Below are positions 26,387 through 35,299 of a DNA stretch of 64,000 nucleotides, in pieces. The position numbers and the translations under genes are program-made. The notes below the pieces were generated by a model. It saw only the letters and a list, made by a program, of their open reading frames with translations, was not told the origin of the DNA and made no database searches. Numbering within the stretch: position 1 is the stretch's first letter; each line of letters opens with the position of its first letter. The DNA is from a bacterium (GTDB lineage Bacteria; Oederibacteriota; JAAXVQ01; JAUVAV01): positions 1-64,000 of the forward strand of contig JAIORK010000002.1 of the NCBI GenBank assembly GCA_021108215.1, written 5' to 3'.

Positions 26387-26458
26387 GTGAAACAGTGTGG
26401 TTTATTAACTTAGATATGAGTGAGTTTGGACGTAAACAGGATGACAGTGTCATCCGCA

Positions 26459-26599
26459 CCGGCTGCCATGCGGAATGGGGTGAAAAACCCCAGCTGCCCG
26501 GCAACTGTGAGCAGGACGAAAGCCGCTGGATTGCCACTGGGATGACCCGGGAAGGCGCGGTAAGTAGGATGAATGCGAGCCAGGAAACAGGGCTGCCGG
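26459..26599 (+). promoter_or_regulatory. cobalamin riboswitch 2
   Basis: A second B12 aptamer shows GGGGTGAAAAACCCC, CTGCCCGGCAACTGTGAG, TTGCCACTGGGATGACCCGG, GGAAGGCGCGG and GAGCCAGGAAAC, with P1 CCGGC/GCCGG closing 26459 to 26599. It ends 32 bases before the btuB ATG, with the ribosome site GGGGAAAG directly after and no terminator stem. Translational control is therefore more likely for this copy. Confidence 0.92.
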
Positions 26600-26631
26600 A
26601 ATAATTTCTTGGGAGAAAAGGGGAAAGAAGC

Positions 26632-28740
26632 ATGAAACGATTAACAAAAAGAGTGCTGGTTGGTGTTGTACTGGCAGGGATAATACCCTGTATGAGTTTA
26701 GCGGAAGAAACGGTTGTTCAAGCACTGGAAAATGCAGGTGAAATTCAGGAAGAAAAAGTAATGAATGTAAAAAGTGGTGAGGCGGTTGAGGACAATGTTA
26801 TTGCACCTGTGGTGCCGGAAGTAACAGCGGATGTGATGAATGAAAAACCGGTTGTACTTGCGCCGACAATCGTGACTGCTTCCACCATGGAAATGTCGCT
26901 TTCAGAAGTTGTGAGTTCGATTACAGTGATTACTGCTGAGATGATCGAGGCACGCAAAGCACAAAATTTGAAAGAGATTTTACAAGGTGTTGCGGGTATT
27001 GATCTGGCACAAAACGGCGGTCCAGGTCAGTTAGGATCGATTTTTATTCGCGGTGCCGCATCGGAAAGAACATTGGTCTTGATTAATGGTGTGCCGCTCA
27101 ATGATCCCATGTCGCCTGCCGGAAATACGGATATTTCCCGGATCAGCCTGGACAATGTCAAGCAGATCGAGATTGTGCGCGGGCCGCAGAGTGTGGTGTT
27201 TGGGTCAGGCGCGATGGGCGGCGTGGTGAATATCATCACGCAACGAGGACCGGAAGACGCCTTTTTAACGATGACGGCTGAAGGCGGGAAATATGGTTCG
27301 TGGTTAGGGAAGTTGCAGGCCGGCGGTGCGTGGGCCGGGTTGGCAGCTACGGTTGGCGCATCGCTGGAAGGTACGGAAGGCTTTTCAGCAGCCAGGCATA
27401 GCGATGATTTTGTTGCGGCCCAGCCCGTTCCTGCGATGGAAGATGATGGGTTTCGTAACTTGACCCTGGATGTGAATTTGGATTATTCGGCAGTGTCAGA
27501 CCTTTTGTTCAGTTTGACCAATCGTCTGATCCGCGCGATGACAGAGATTGATGCTTATGGCGGAGATTATGGTGATGATCCTAATTTTGTCTCTGCCTAT
27601 ACTCAGACCGCCCATCGTTTTGATGCGGTTTATCAAGTATTTCCGGATGTTTGGAAGACACGGATGAGTGCGGGATTGAGCCAGCTGGACCGCGTTACGA
27701 ATAATGATTTTGATACGGATCATCCCTTTAATATGACACGCAGCGAATACCGCTCGAGGACATTAACCCTGGATTGGCACAACCAACTGGATGTCATGGC
27801 AGGGAATCATCTGGCGCTTGGCGTCGGTTATCAGCAGGAACAGGGTATGTTCAACTATTATAGTGAATATCTGGACTACTATACTTTTATGTCTGCGGTT
27901 TCGGAAAATAATTTTGCTATTCGCAGCACGCATACCACGGGTATTTATCTGGAAGATCAATATACCTGGGAAGGACTGGTCGTCAATGCCGGTGTGCGCT
28001 ATGATGAACATGATCAATACGGCGGTCATACGACCTATCGAGTGACACCTTCCTACCGGTTGGCAGATTGGGGTACGCGTGTGAAAGCAACCTATGGGAC
28101 GGCATTTAATGCACCGTCACTCTATCAACTCTATGTTGAGGATATATATTCTCAAGGGAACCCTGCCTTGGAACCGGAAACCTCAATGGGGTGGGATATT
28201 GGTGTGGAACAAAAGATAATGGATGATAAAATAATGGTAAGTGCCGCCTATTTTCAGACAACCTATGAAAACCAGATTGATGCACCTTTTGATGCGACGG
28301 TTTATAAATATGTTTATACCAATCTGGGAAAGACCGAGACCAAAGGTTGGGAGGTCGAGATCAGTGTTGAACCTTGGGATGATCTTGTTTGCAAAATTGT
28401 TTACACGAAACTAACTGCCAATGATTTGACTCATGAAGATACGATCGGTCCGGAACCCTTAATTCGTCGGGCGGATTATCAAGTGGCGGCGGATATTTTA
28501 TATACGTTTCAAAAAGCATCCGCTGCGTTGCATGTAGGTCATGTAGGGCCGCGTTGGGATAGCGGGAAAAAGGAACTGGAATCGTACACACTGCTTGATA
28601 TGGTGCTGCGTTATCAGGCGATGCCACAAGCCCAAGTCTATGTGAAACTACAGAATATGCTGGATGAGGATTATGTGGAAGTGAGCGGATACACCACGGC
28701 GCGTTTTGCAGCCTATGCGGGGATCAAGATTGATTTGTAA
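26632..28740 (+). CDS. btuB: TonB-dependent cobalamin receptor
   Basis: The 702-residue outer-membrane receptor has a signal peptide (1-24), a Glu/Val-rich spacer (~25-80), a TonB-box-like stretch before TIVTAS, a plug domain with IFIRGAASERTLVLINGVPLND in two consecutive motifs and VEIVRGPQSVVFGS-like IEIVRGPQSVVFGSGAMGG, and a ~22-strand barrel ending FAAYAGIKIDL. BtuB identity rests on the plug motifs together with the two B12 riboswitches just upstream and btuFDC-cobO just downstream. TonB/ExbBD are not in the window. Confidence 0.93.
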   Translation: MKRLTKRVLVGVVLAGIIPCMSLAEETVVQALENAGEIQEEKVMNVKSGEAVEDNVIAPVVPEVTADVMNEKPVVLAPTIVTASTMEMSLSEVVSSITVITAEMIEARKAQNLKEILQGVAGIDLAQNGGPGQLGSIFIRGAASERTLVLINGVPLNDPMSPAGNTDISRISLDNVKQIEIVRGPQSVVFGSGAMGGVVNIITQRGPEDAFLTMTAEGGKYGSWLGKLQAGGAWAGLAATVGASLEGTEGFSAARHSDDFVAAQPVPAMEDDGFRNLTLDVNLDYSAVSDLLFSLTNRLIRAMTEIDAYGGDYGDDPNFVSAYTQTAHRFDAVYQVFPDVWKTRMSAGLSQLDRVTNNDFDTDHPFNMTRSEYRSRTLTLDWHNQLDVMAGNHLALGVGYQQEQGMFNYYSEYLDYYTFMSAVSENNFAIRSTHTTGIYLEDQYTWEGLVVNAGVRYDEHDQYGGHTTYRVTPSYRLADWGTRVKATYGTAFNAPSLYQLYVEDIYSQGNPALEPETSMGWDIGVEQKIMDDKIMVSAAYFQTTYENQIDAPFDATVYKYVYTNLGKTETKGWEVEISVEPWDDLVCKIVYTKLTANDLTHEDTIGPEPLIRRADYQVAADILYTFQKASAALHVGHVGPRWDSGKKELESYTLLDMVLRYQAMPQAQVYVKLQNMLDEDYVEVSGYTTARFAAYAGIKIDL

Positions 28741-28770
28741 TTAAGAGAGAATAATTGAAGAAAGACAGGA

Positions 28771-28907
28771 TCACTCCGGCGAGTCTTTATTTCGGTTATA
28801 CGAAAACGAAAAGACGTATCATTTACAGAAGGTGTTGTTTGGCAAATTGTTTTCCGTGATACTTTATAGCGTAATCGTATAACCGAAATAAAGACTCGCC
28901 GGAGTGA
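28771..28907. repeat. long inverted repeat 3' of btuB, 32-bp perfect arms
   Basis: Arms 28771-28802 (TCACTCCGGCGAGTCTTTAT...) and 28876-28907 are exact reverse complements. The 73-base loop contains a further GTATCA/TGATAC pair. It starts 30 bases after the btuB stop. The rest of the 446-base gap up to btuF shows no promoter or third riboswitch I can support. Confidence 0.92.
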
Positions 28908-29186
28908 CTGTTAAAATAGGTAATCCGGATTGTAATGGAATTAAATAGATGGCATTGATTTTTGGCGTGCGGAACAGTTAAAAATGTTGGGAGTTGTCTT
29001 TCTGGAAAGTATTCATTTTTCCATACAATTACGGTATAAAGAAAATAAAGAGAACGCTTTGCCAAGCAGTACCTGTGATTGAATGTGGTTTTTTCGTTTT
29101 GGAGGGGAGAATGGATGTTTTCCAGGAAGATTCATTAATTTGAAAAGAAAATGTAACTGAAAAAAATGAAAGCCGGGTAATTTTGT

Positions 29187-30125
29187 ATGATGAAAAAGAA
29201 TCTTTGGGTCAGGGTACTGGGTCTTTGCATATTAGGATTTTGTGTCATCGCAATACCTGCTGTGGCTTTCATTATGCCGGGTGGTCAGGTGGGACGTATG
29301 CACTTGTATCAATTGGCCAAAGGGCAATCGCCGCAGCGGATTATTTCCATGGCACCCGGTATTACAGAAACGCTTTTTGCAATAGGGGCCGGCAAGCAGG
29401 TTTGCGGTGTCACGGATTTTTGCGATTTTCCTGAAGCAGCCCAAGAGCTTCCCAAGGTGGGAGGGTATTATGATCCCAACTTTGAAGCTATTCTGAGATT
29501 AAAACCTGATCTGGTAGTGCTTTTGCCGGAACACGCTGAATTCCGTGCGCGTTTTCAATATTTGCGCATACCGACTTTGACAGTGGAGATGAATAGTCTG
29601 GTAGGTATTATGAATACATTCATTCAATTGGGGATGATTTGCCGCAAGGAAGCCCAAGGCATCCATCTGGCGGAGACCCTGCGCTGCGCCATGCTGGATG
29701 CGCTCGCACGGCAGCCATGGGAAATCCGTCCGGCGGTTATGCTGGTGATCAGTCGTGACTATGACAATTCGTCCATCAAAGAGGTATATATTGCCGGGCA
29801 AGGTGATTTTTATGATGAATTGATTTTTTTGGCCGGCGGTAAAAATGCCTATACCAGATCCACGCCCCGGTATCCCAAGCTTTCCCAGGAAGGGATTCTC
29901 GCGCTGCGGGCCGATGTGGTGGTTGAATTAGTGGCTGAACCGGAAAAAGTGTCCCGGCCGGTTTCCGAACTTACCCATGACTGGTATGCGTTGCCCGGTC
30001 TGAATAAACCAAACCAAATACCGATCAGACTGTTAACCGGGACATATCTTGTGCGCCCCGGACCACGGATTATCCGGCTTTTAGAAACATTGCGGACCAT
30101 TTTGCAAGAGGTGTCAGGCCAATGA
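29187..30125 (+). CDS. btuF: cobalamin ABC transporter substrate-binding protein
   Basis: The 312-residue periplasmic protein has an N-terminal hydrophobic signal/anchor (~8-30) and the TroA/BtuF-type fold: RIISMAPGITETLFAIGAGKQV, GVTDFCDFP, VGGYYDPNFEAILRLKPDLVV. No lipobox Cys is in the expected place. The ribosome site is weak and the second codon is also ATG. It overlaps btuD by 4 bases. Cobalamin specificity is inferred from the locus; siderophore binding proteins share the fold. Confidence 0.88.
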   Translation: MMKKNLWVRVLGLCILGFCVIAIPAVAFIMPGGQVGRMHLYQLAKGQSPQRIISMAPGITETLFAIGAGKQVCGVTDFCDFPEAAQELPKVGGYYDPNFEAILRLKPDLVVLLPEHAEFRARFQYLRIPTLTVEMNSLVGIMNTFIQLGMICRKEAQGIHLAETLRCAMLDALARQPWEIRPAVMLVISRDYDNSSIKEVYIAGQGDFYDELIFLAGGKNAYTRSTPRYPKLSQEGILALRADVVVELVAEPEKVSRPVSELTHDWYALPGLNKPNQIPIRLLTGTYLVRPGPRIIRLLETLRTILQEVSGQ

Positions 30126-30904
30126 TTCTGAGTGCCAAACAATGCAGTTGTCAGGTTGAGGATAAAATTTTATTGGACCAGGTGGATTTTGAGGTGGAGG
30201 CCGGGCTGCGGTATGCTGTCATCGGTCCCAATGGCGCAGGTAAATCAACCTTGCTCAAGGCGCTTTGCCGGCTGATGCCGCTTTCAGCTGGGGACTGTAT
30301 TTTATCGGGAAAAAAAATGTCCGCGTTTTCACAAAGAGATCTGGCAACATGGATTTCTTATGTTTCGCAGACAGTATTCAACACCAATGGCTTTACAGTG
30401 CATGAGTTTGTTCTTATGGGGCGCTATCCGCATCTTTCGCCTTTTACTTCATTGCGGAAAACAGACCGTGACAAGGTGGATGCAGCTCTGGAAATGACAG
30501 GTATGCAGACATTTGCCCAGCGCCGGCTCGACACGTTATCCGGCGGGGAACGGCAGAAAGTTATGATTGCCGCAGCGATGGTGCAGGAAGCGCGTATCAT
30601 GCTGCTGGATGAACCTACAGCATTTCTCGATCCCTTACAGCAGGACCAGGTTTATGCACTGCTGGAAACCATTCGTGCCCGGACCCGGGTCACCTTAATT
30701 GAGGTCACGCATGATGTCAATCGTGCCGCTTTGAGTCATGATATTATTTTGGGATTAAGGCAGGGGCGAGTCGTTTTTTGCGGCACACCGGAGGAGTTAA
30801 TGCAGCCGGAAGTACTGTACGCTATTTATGGCAAACACTTCACATTTGCGCGTCATCCGGAAAATAATTGCCAAGTCGTGATGCCCACGGGGAAAAGTAT
30901 ATGA
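30122..30904 (+). CDS. btuD: cobalamin ABC transporter ATPase
   Basis: The 260-residue ATPase carries Walker A GPNGAGKS (35-42), a Q-loop (SYVSQ), the signature LSGGERQKV (~139-147), Walker B RIMLLDEPT and switch His in EVTHD. It belongs to the FecE/BtuD class that pairs with FecCD permeases. It overlaps btuF and btuC by 4 bases each, so the three subunits are translationally coupled. Confidence 0.93.
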   Translation: MILSAKQCSCQVEDKILLDQVDFEVEAGLRYAVIGPNGAGKSTLLKALCRLMPLSAGDCILSGKKMSAFSQRDLATWISYVSQTVFNTNGFTVHEFVLMGRYPHLSPFTSLRKTDRDKVDAALEMTGMQTFAQRRLDTLSGGERQKVMIAAAMVQEARIMLLDEPTAFLDPLQQDQVYALLETIRARTRVTLIEVTHDVNRAALSHDIILGLRQGRVVFCGTPEELMQPEVLYAIYGKHFTFARHPENNCQVVMPTGKSI

Positions 30905-31887
30905 GAAAAAATCCCTGGTTGTTTTTTACCCTGCTGATAACCGGCTTTGTTGCGGCCCTGGTCATACTGCCTTTTGTGGGGATTGATTTGATAACCCCGG
31001 CGCAGGTTTTTACAGCGGAGGAGAATCAAATTCAGCATATTTTTTGGGAATTACGGGTACCGCGCGTACTGACCGGTATGCTGGTAGGCTCAGTGCTGGC
31101 AATGGCGGGAATGACTTTTCAGGCGCTTTTCCGGAATGCCCTGGCAACACCTTTCACGCTTGGGACAGCTTCCGGGGCCAGTCTGGGAGCCAGTGTCTAT
31201 ATTTGGGCCGGGTGGTCCATCAGTCTGCTGGGTATTAGCGGGCAGACGTTGTTTGCTTTTTTAGGCGCCATTACGGCACTGGCATTTGTCTACGGATTTT
31301 CACGGGTTAAAAACGGGATGTCAACCAATACCATGCTCCTGGCAGGTGTCGCGATTGGCATCTTTTTTTCGAGTCTGATTCTTTTGATCCAGTATATGGC
31401 TGACCAGGCGCATAGTCTGCGGATTTTGCGCTGGCTTATGGGTGGCTTGGAAGTGGTGGGATTTCGTCAGTTTTTGGAAGTGCTGCCATTTATGCTGCTG
31501 GGCGCGGTGGTAATTTATTTTTACCGCTGGGAAATGAATCTCATTTCCACCGGTGAGGATTTGGCTGCCGGGCGCGGGGTTAATGTCAACCGGACAAAGA
31601 TTGTGCTGCTGGTCACAGCCGGTCTTATGGTGGGGGCGGTGGTGGCAGTGGCCGGGCCGATCGGGTTTGTCGGTTTGATTGTGCCGCATATTTGCCGGTT
31701 GCTTATCGGCCCGGATCATCGCAGACTGGTGATTGCCTGTGTACTGCTGGGCGGGATTTTTCTGTCCGTTTGTGATGCTTTGGCCCGTTTGCTGATTGCG
31801 CCGTCTGAATTGCCGGTCGGCATCGTGACCGCGCTCTTGGGCGGGCCTTTTTTCCTCTGGGTGCTGCTCCGGAAGAAAATATCGTAA
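30901..31887 (+). CDS. btuC: cobalamin ABC transporter permease (FecCD family)
   Basis: The 328-residue inner-membrane protein has about ten hydrophobic helices and FecCD/BtuC hallmarks: LRVPRVLTGMLVGSVLAMAG, FRNALATPFTLGTASGASLG and GPIGFVGLIVPHICRLL. The start at 30901 (MRKNPW) overlaps the btuD stop as ATGA; an upstream in-frame ATG lies inside btuD and is less likely. It works with BtuD and BtuF. Confidence 0.94.
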   Translation: MRKNPWLFFTLLITGFVAALVILPFVGIDLITPAQVFTAEENQIQHIFWELRVPRVLTGMLVGSVLAMAGMTFQALFRNALATPFTLGTASGASLGASVYIWAGWSISLLGISGQTLFAFLGAITALAFVYGFSRVKNGMSTNTMLLAGVAIGIFFSSLILLIQYMADQAHSLRILRWLMGGLEVVGFRQFLEVLPFMLLGAVVIYFYRWEMNLISTGEDLAAGRGVNVNRTKIVLLVTAGLMVGAVVAVAGPIGFVGLIVPHICRLLIGPDHRRLVIACVLLGGIFLSVCDALARLLIAPSELPVGIVTALLGGPFFLWVLLRKKIS

Positions 31888-31903
31888 GCCGGATAGGAGC
31901 ACA

Positions 31904-32425
31904 ATGAAAAATAAAAAAGGGTACACACATATCTATACCGGCAATGGCAAGGGCAAGACCACGGCGGCTTTAGGCCTGGCGGTACGTGCTGTTGGTGCCG
32001 GAAAGAGGGTCTGCTTTATCCAGTTTTTAAAGGGCGGTATCTATTCAGAGCATCGTGTGTTGAAACAAATCAAAGGGATTACACTCAAGAAATTCGGGCG
32101 GGATTGTTTGGTTGGGAAGAAAGCGGTTGAGGCAGATTATGTTGAAACCGAAAAGGCCCTGGCTGCGGTTACGACCGCACTTTTTTCCGGCAGGTATGAT
32201 TTGGTCATTGCGGATGAAATTTTGGTAGCAGTCAGCATGGCATTGATTGCTGAGTCGGATGTAAAAAAATGCATGCAAGCACGTCCGCAAGCAGTTGAAC
32301 TGGTACTGACCGGCAGGAATGCTTCTCCCGGCCTGAAGCGTATGGCGGATTTGGTAACTGAGATGAAGGAAGGGAAACATTATTATCAAAAAGGTGTCAT
32401 GGCCCGACGCGGGATTGAATATTGA
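31904..32425 (+). CDS. cobO: corrinoid adenosyltransferase
   Basis: The 173-residue CobA/CobO/BtuR enzyme transfers the adenosyl group of ATP to cob(I)alamin. The P-loop TGNGKGKTT (12-20), FIQFLKG, VIADEILVAVSMALI and ELVLTGRNASP are typical. It follows btuC by 16 bases and completes an uptake-and-activation operon: imported corrinoid becomes adenosylcobalamin, the ligand of the riboswitches upstream. The GTAGGG palindrome at 32428 starts 2 bases after the stop. Confidence 0.95.
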   Translation: MKNKKGYTHIYTGNGKGKTTAALGLAVRAVGAGKRVCFIQFLKGGIYSEHRVLKQIKGITLKKFGRDCLVGKKAVEADYVETEKALAAVTTALFSGRYDLVIADEILVAVSMALIAESDVKKCMQARPQAVELVLTGRNASPGLKRMADLVTEMKEGKHYYQKGVMARRGIEY

Positions 32426-32427
32426 TT

Positions 32428-32476
32428 GTAGGGAACGGTCGCCCGGCATTCGCCAGGCAAGCTGACCGTTCCCTAC
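32428..32476. repeat. GTAGGG palindromic element
   Basis: The 49 bases begin GTAGGGAACGGTC and end with its reverse complement, with core GCCCGGCATTCGCC. A copy at 56038-56086 differs at three positions, two of which are a compensating pair in the stem. It sits directly between the convergent cobO and Dabb genes. Confidence 0.88.
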
Positions 32477-32489
32477 AATTAAAAAAAAA

Positions 32490-32798
32490 TCAGGCCTCGA
32501 AGATGCCGTAAACCGGCGGACCGACCAGCATATCCTGAAAGGGCATTTTGTGAAATTGGAAATGAGCCTGCAGGGCATGGGTACATTCAGCCAGGCATTT
32601 TAAATCATCATATTCCGCATAAATGAGGATAGAGGCATGGTCCAGGTACGGTAAGGTCGGGTCTTTCACCATCGGGTTGACGCAGGCAGTCCGGCAGCCG
32701 GGACAGGTCCGTTTGAAAGCAGCGTAATTTTCGAATAATTGCAGGGCTTCTTCCTGGACATCGGATTTGAGTTTGAAAATGGCAACTTCTTTTACCAT
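32490..32798 (-). CDS. Dabb (stress-responsive A/B barrel)-like protein
   Basis: The 102-residue protein begins VKEVAIFKLKSDVQEEALQL, then has CPGCRTACV and ends in an alpha+beta segment with YAEYDDLKCLAECTHALQAH. Size and order fit the dimeric Dabb/ferredoxin-like barrel fold. The H of the family start (HxVLFKF) is absent. Four cysteines, two in CPGC, are unusual. Function is unknown, and it converges on cobO without an obvious link. Confidence 0.55.
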   Translation of the reverse strand: MVKEVAIFKLKSDVQEEALQLFENYAAFKRTCPGCRTACVNPMVKDPTLPYLDHASILIYAEYDDLKCLAECTHALQAHFQFHKMPFQDMLVGPPVYGIFEA

Positions 32799-33001
32799 GG
32801 GCTAAAAACCCCTCTCGAAAATAATTGATGGGATATTATAGCGAAAGTAATTGACAGGGTCAATCATTGGCTCGTAAAAAATAAAAATAAAAGACCTTGG
32901 TATGCAGATTGAAAGTATTTATAATGATGACTTCAGATAGGGCAGGCACTGGGGACGAAGTGGTGTCTGGCCAAACAACGAACTATTGGAGGTGGATTCC
33001 T

Positions 33002-33925
33002 TTGAACGGTATTTCTGAAAGAGCAAACCAACTGGCGGTCTATTATTTGAGAATTGGAATTGGTTTTGTGACGTTGTGGACAGCTTGGGATGTGATTGTC
33101 CATCAGGTACAGGTCAATGCTTTTTTTGCAGCATTTCCCCTTGGGGGTGTTTTGTCCGGGCAGATCATGGTGGCCTGGTTTGTCATCTTGCTGGCTTGCG
33201 GTGTTTTGATTTTTAGCGGCTGGTATTTTCGGGAGGCCACAGCAATTTTGGGTGTTTTTTTATTACTGTCTTTGTTGGTTTTTAATTTTATGGCTCCCAA
33301 CGTGAATGCTGTTTTGGGGCCATTTCGACCGCTGTTTTTGAAAAATTTGGTATGGTTTGGCGCATGTCTGATGTTGGTCGTACAGCCGACCGATCCGTTT
33401 AATCCGGAACGGCGCCGGGTTGCCGGGTTACCGGCACTACAGCCAAAAATACAATTGGTTTTTCGCGCTATTTTAGGTGTGTATTGCATCTGGGACGGGC
33501 TTTTGCAGGCATTGAATGCCAACCACTATTTAACCTTTTTGAGCGGGACCTTCACCCAGATTCCGCTGGTGCCCGATAATGCAGTGAGTGTGATAATGGT
33601 TCTGTTTTATATTGTACAGATGCTGGCTGGGGTGATGATTCTTACTGGGATTAAGTACCGCTGGGCATTGACATCCCTTGCGGCGATTGTCGTGATTCAT
33701 CTTATTGGAATGAATTGGTTTGCCGGCAAAGACCTTTTGCGCGCCGGAGGCCGGTTTATGATGCGCGATATGATTGTGTTAACCAGTATAGCTTATTTTT
33801 GGCTGACAGGTCCCGGCTCGCCTATCCTGCAAGTGAGCGTGGAAAAAAAATCGCCGCTACGACACAATGATGACGGTATTTCCAGAGAAAGTACGATGCC
33901 TATTTCTCAACAAGATCAGTTATAG
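33002..33925 (+). CDS. DoxX-like integral membrane protein
   Basis: From TTG 33002 the product is 307 residues with about eight hydrophobic segments. The N-terminal half (YYLRIGIGFVTLWTAWDVI, later AFFAAFPLGG) and the second half (VFRAILGVYCIWDGLLQALN) look like an internal duplication of the DoxX/MauE-type four-helix unit. GGAGGTGG at 32986-32993 strongly favours the TTG start; ATGs at 32924 and 32927 lack a ribosome site. A short polar C-terminal tail follows. The role is unknown; related proteins act in quinone or thiol redox. Confidence 0.65.
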   Translation: MNGISERANQLAVYYLRIGIGFVTLWTAWDVIVHQVQVNAFFAAFPLGGVLSGQIMVAWFVILLACGVLIFSGWYFREATAILGVFLLLSLLVFNFMAPNVNAVLGPFRPLFLKNLVWFGACLMLVVQPTDPFNPERRRVAGLPALQPKIQLVFRAILGVYCIWDGLLQALNANHYLTFLSGTFTQIPLVPDNAVSVIMVLFYIVQMLAGVMILTGIKYRWALTSLAAIVVIHLIGMNWFAGKDLLRAGGRFMMRDMIVLTSIAYFWLTGPGSPILQVSVEKKSPLRHNDDGISRESTMPISQQDQL

Positions 33926-33931
33926 GTATCT

Positions 33932-34474
33932 ATGGAAACTGTTTTTGGCTCGACACAGCTGATGCTCGAAAAGGGCGACATCACCAAACATGCTGTTGAT
34001 GCTATTGTCAATCCAACGACCCCGCATTTGATTGGCGGCGGAAGTGTTGCTGCTGCGATTCATCGGGCGGGCGGGCGGGCAATTGCTTTTGAATGCCGCC
34101 AATTGATTCGCGCGATTGGACGCCTGCAACCAGGGAAAGCGGTCATCACCGGCGGCGGGATATTGCCTGCAAAGCATGTGATTCATACGGCGGGGCCGGT
34201 TTGGCAGAAGGACCCGGGAAGGGCGGCATGGGTTCTTGCCGGTTCTTATAAGGAAAGTCTGGTGCTGGCGGAAAAAATGGCGTTGAAGACAATCGGGTTC
34301 CCCTCGATAGGGACGGGTATGGGTGATTATCCGGTTCGTGAAGCATCGCAGGCGGCCCTGGAGAGCGTGAAAGCGTATTTGCTTCGAGGAACAACACTTG
34401 TGCGTGTCGTATTTATTTTGTATTCAGACGAGCATTTGCATGTTTATCAAGAAACACTGCAAGCGTTGATTTGA
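33932..34474 (+). CDS. macro domain protein
   Basis: The 180-residue protein is essentially one ADP-ribose-binding macro domain: KGDITKHAVDAIVNPTTPHL, GGGSVAAAIHRAGG, GKAVITGGGILPAKHVIHTAGP and GFPSIGTGMGDYP. The Asp seen after GGGV in YmdB/MacroD-type deacetylases is Ala here, as in Af1521-type macro domains, so ADP-ribose binding or hydrolysis by another route is more likely than the YmdB mechanism. It is followed by the HAD gene in the same direction. Confidence 0.88.
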   Translation: METVFGSTQLMLEKGDITKHAVDAIVNPTTPHLIGGGSVAAAIHRAGGRAIAFECRQLIRAIGRLQPGKAVITGGGILPAKHVIHTAGPVWQKDPGRAAWVLAGSYKESLVLAEKMALKTIGFPSIGTGMGDYPVREASQAALESVKAYLLRGTTLVRVVFILYSDEHLHVYQETLQALI

Positions 34475-34500
34475 TACGGGACGCATTCGATGGAGTCATG

Positions 34501-35232
34501 ATGTTGACAATTCCAAGAGGCACGATTCGGCCGGGACACTACAAAGCGATTTTTTTTGATGCGGGGAATACGTTGTTCAAAGTACAGCCCTCGGTAGGAA
34601 CGGTCTATGCCCGGACCGCGAAATTATTTGGTTTTAAATTAGGCCCGGGTGAGCAGACGGCTTTGGAACGCTATTTTCAGGAGGAATGGAAGCAGCGTTC
34701 TTCCCGAGGGCGATTTGATTTGGGCGGTACGCTCAAAGAAGAACGGCAATGGTGGTACGATTTGGTAAAAGCGGTTTTTGACCGGCTGGGCGGGATGGAT
34801 CATTTTGATCCGTTTTTTGATCATTTGTATGAACTGTTTGCTTCTGCGGAGGTGTGGCAGCTTTTTCCCGAGACCTGCCATGTGCTGGAAACCTGCCGTG
34901 AACGCGGATTGGTTGTCGGGATTGTTTCTAACTGGGATTCGCGTTTGTTGAAGATCTGCGAAGGACTGGGGCTTTCCGGAAAGGTTGATTTTATTATTGC
35001 TTCGGCCATGGTAGGTATTTCCAAACCGGACCCGGCCATTTTTCATATGGCGCTGGAACGGGCGGGTGTGAAGCCGGACGAAGCGATTCATTTGGGCGAT
35101 TCCCTGGAAGATGATATTTATGGCGCGTACGCAGCCGGAATGGACGCGCTTTTGATTGAACGGTCCCAAGACCGTAGGCAGCAAGATGTCGCTATGGCCG
35201 ATTCTCTGCATGCAGTTTTGGATTTTTGTTAA
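34501..35232 (+). CDS. HAD-superfamily hydrolase (HDHD3/DREG-2-like)
   Basis: The 243-residue protein has HAD motif I FFDAGNTLF, motif II IVSNWD, the lysine in ISKPDPAIF and motif IV HLGDSLEDDIYGA, with a helical cap between. The second Asp of motif I (DxD) is Gly, as in the DREG-2-like group, which may limit classical phosphatase activity. ATG 34501 has GGAG five bases upstream. It may be coupled to the macro domain gene, but a shared substrate is speculative. Confidence 0.87.
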   Translation: MLTIPRGTIRPGHYKAIFFDAGNTLFKVQPSVGTVYARTAKLFGFKLGPGEQTALERYFQEEWKQRSSRGRFDLGGTLKEERQWWYDLVKAVFDRLGGMDHFDPFFDHLYELFASAEVWQLFPETCHVLETCRERGLVVGIVSNWDSRLLKICEGLGLSGKVDFIIASAMVGISKPDPAIFHMALERAGVKPDEAIHLGDSLEDDIYGAYAAGMDALLIERSQDRRQQDVAMADSLHAVLDFC

Positions 35233-35299
35233 ATTTTCCGGAGTGGAAGCCGGGGCTTGCTGCGGGGATTTACAGCGGCGGATTAACAAGGAGGAAACG

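Noticed and set aside
28908-29186. Third cobalamin riboswitch before btuF
   Set aside because: No B12-box or GCCACTG-type elements were found. The GG/GC pair at about 28950-28966 has the wrong spacing for sigma-54.
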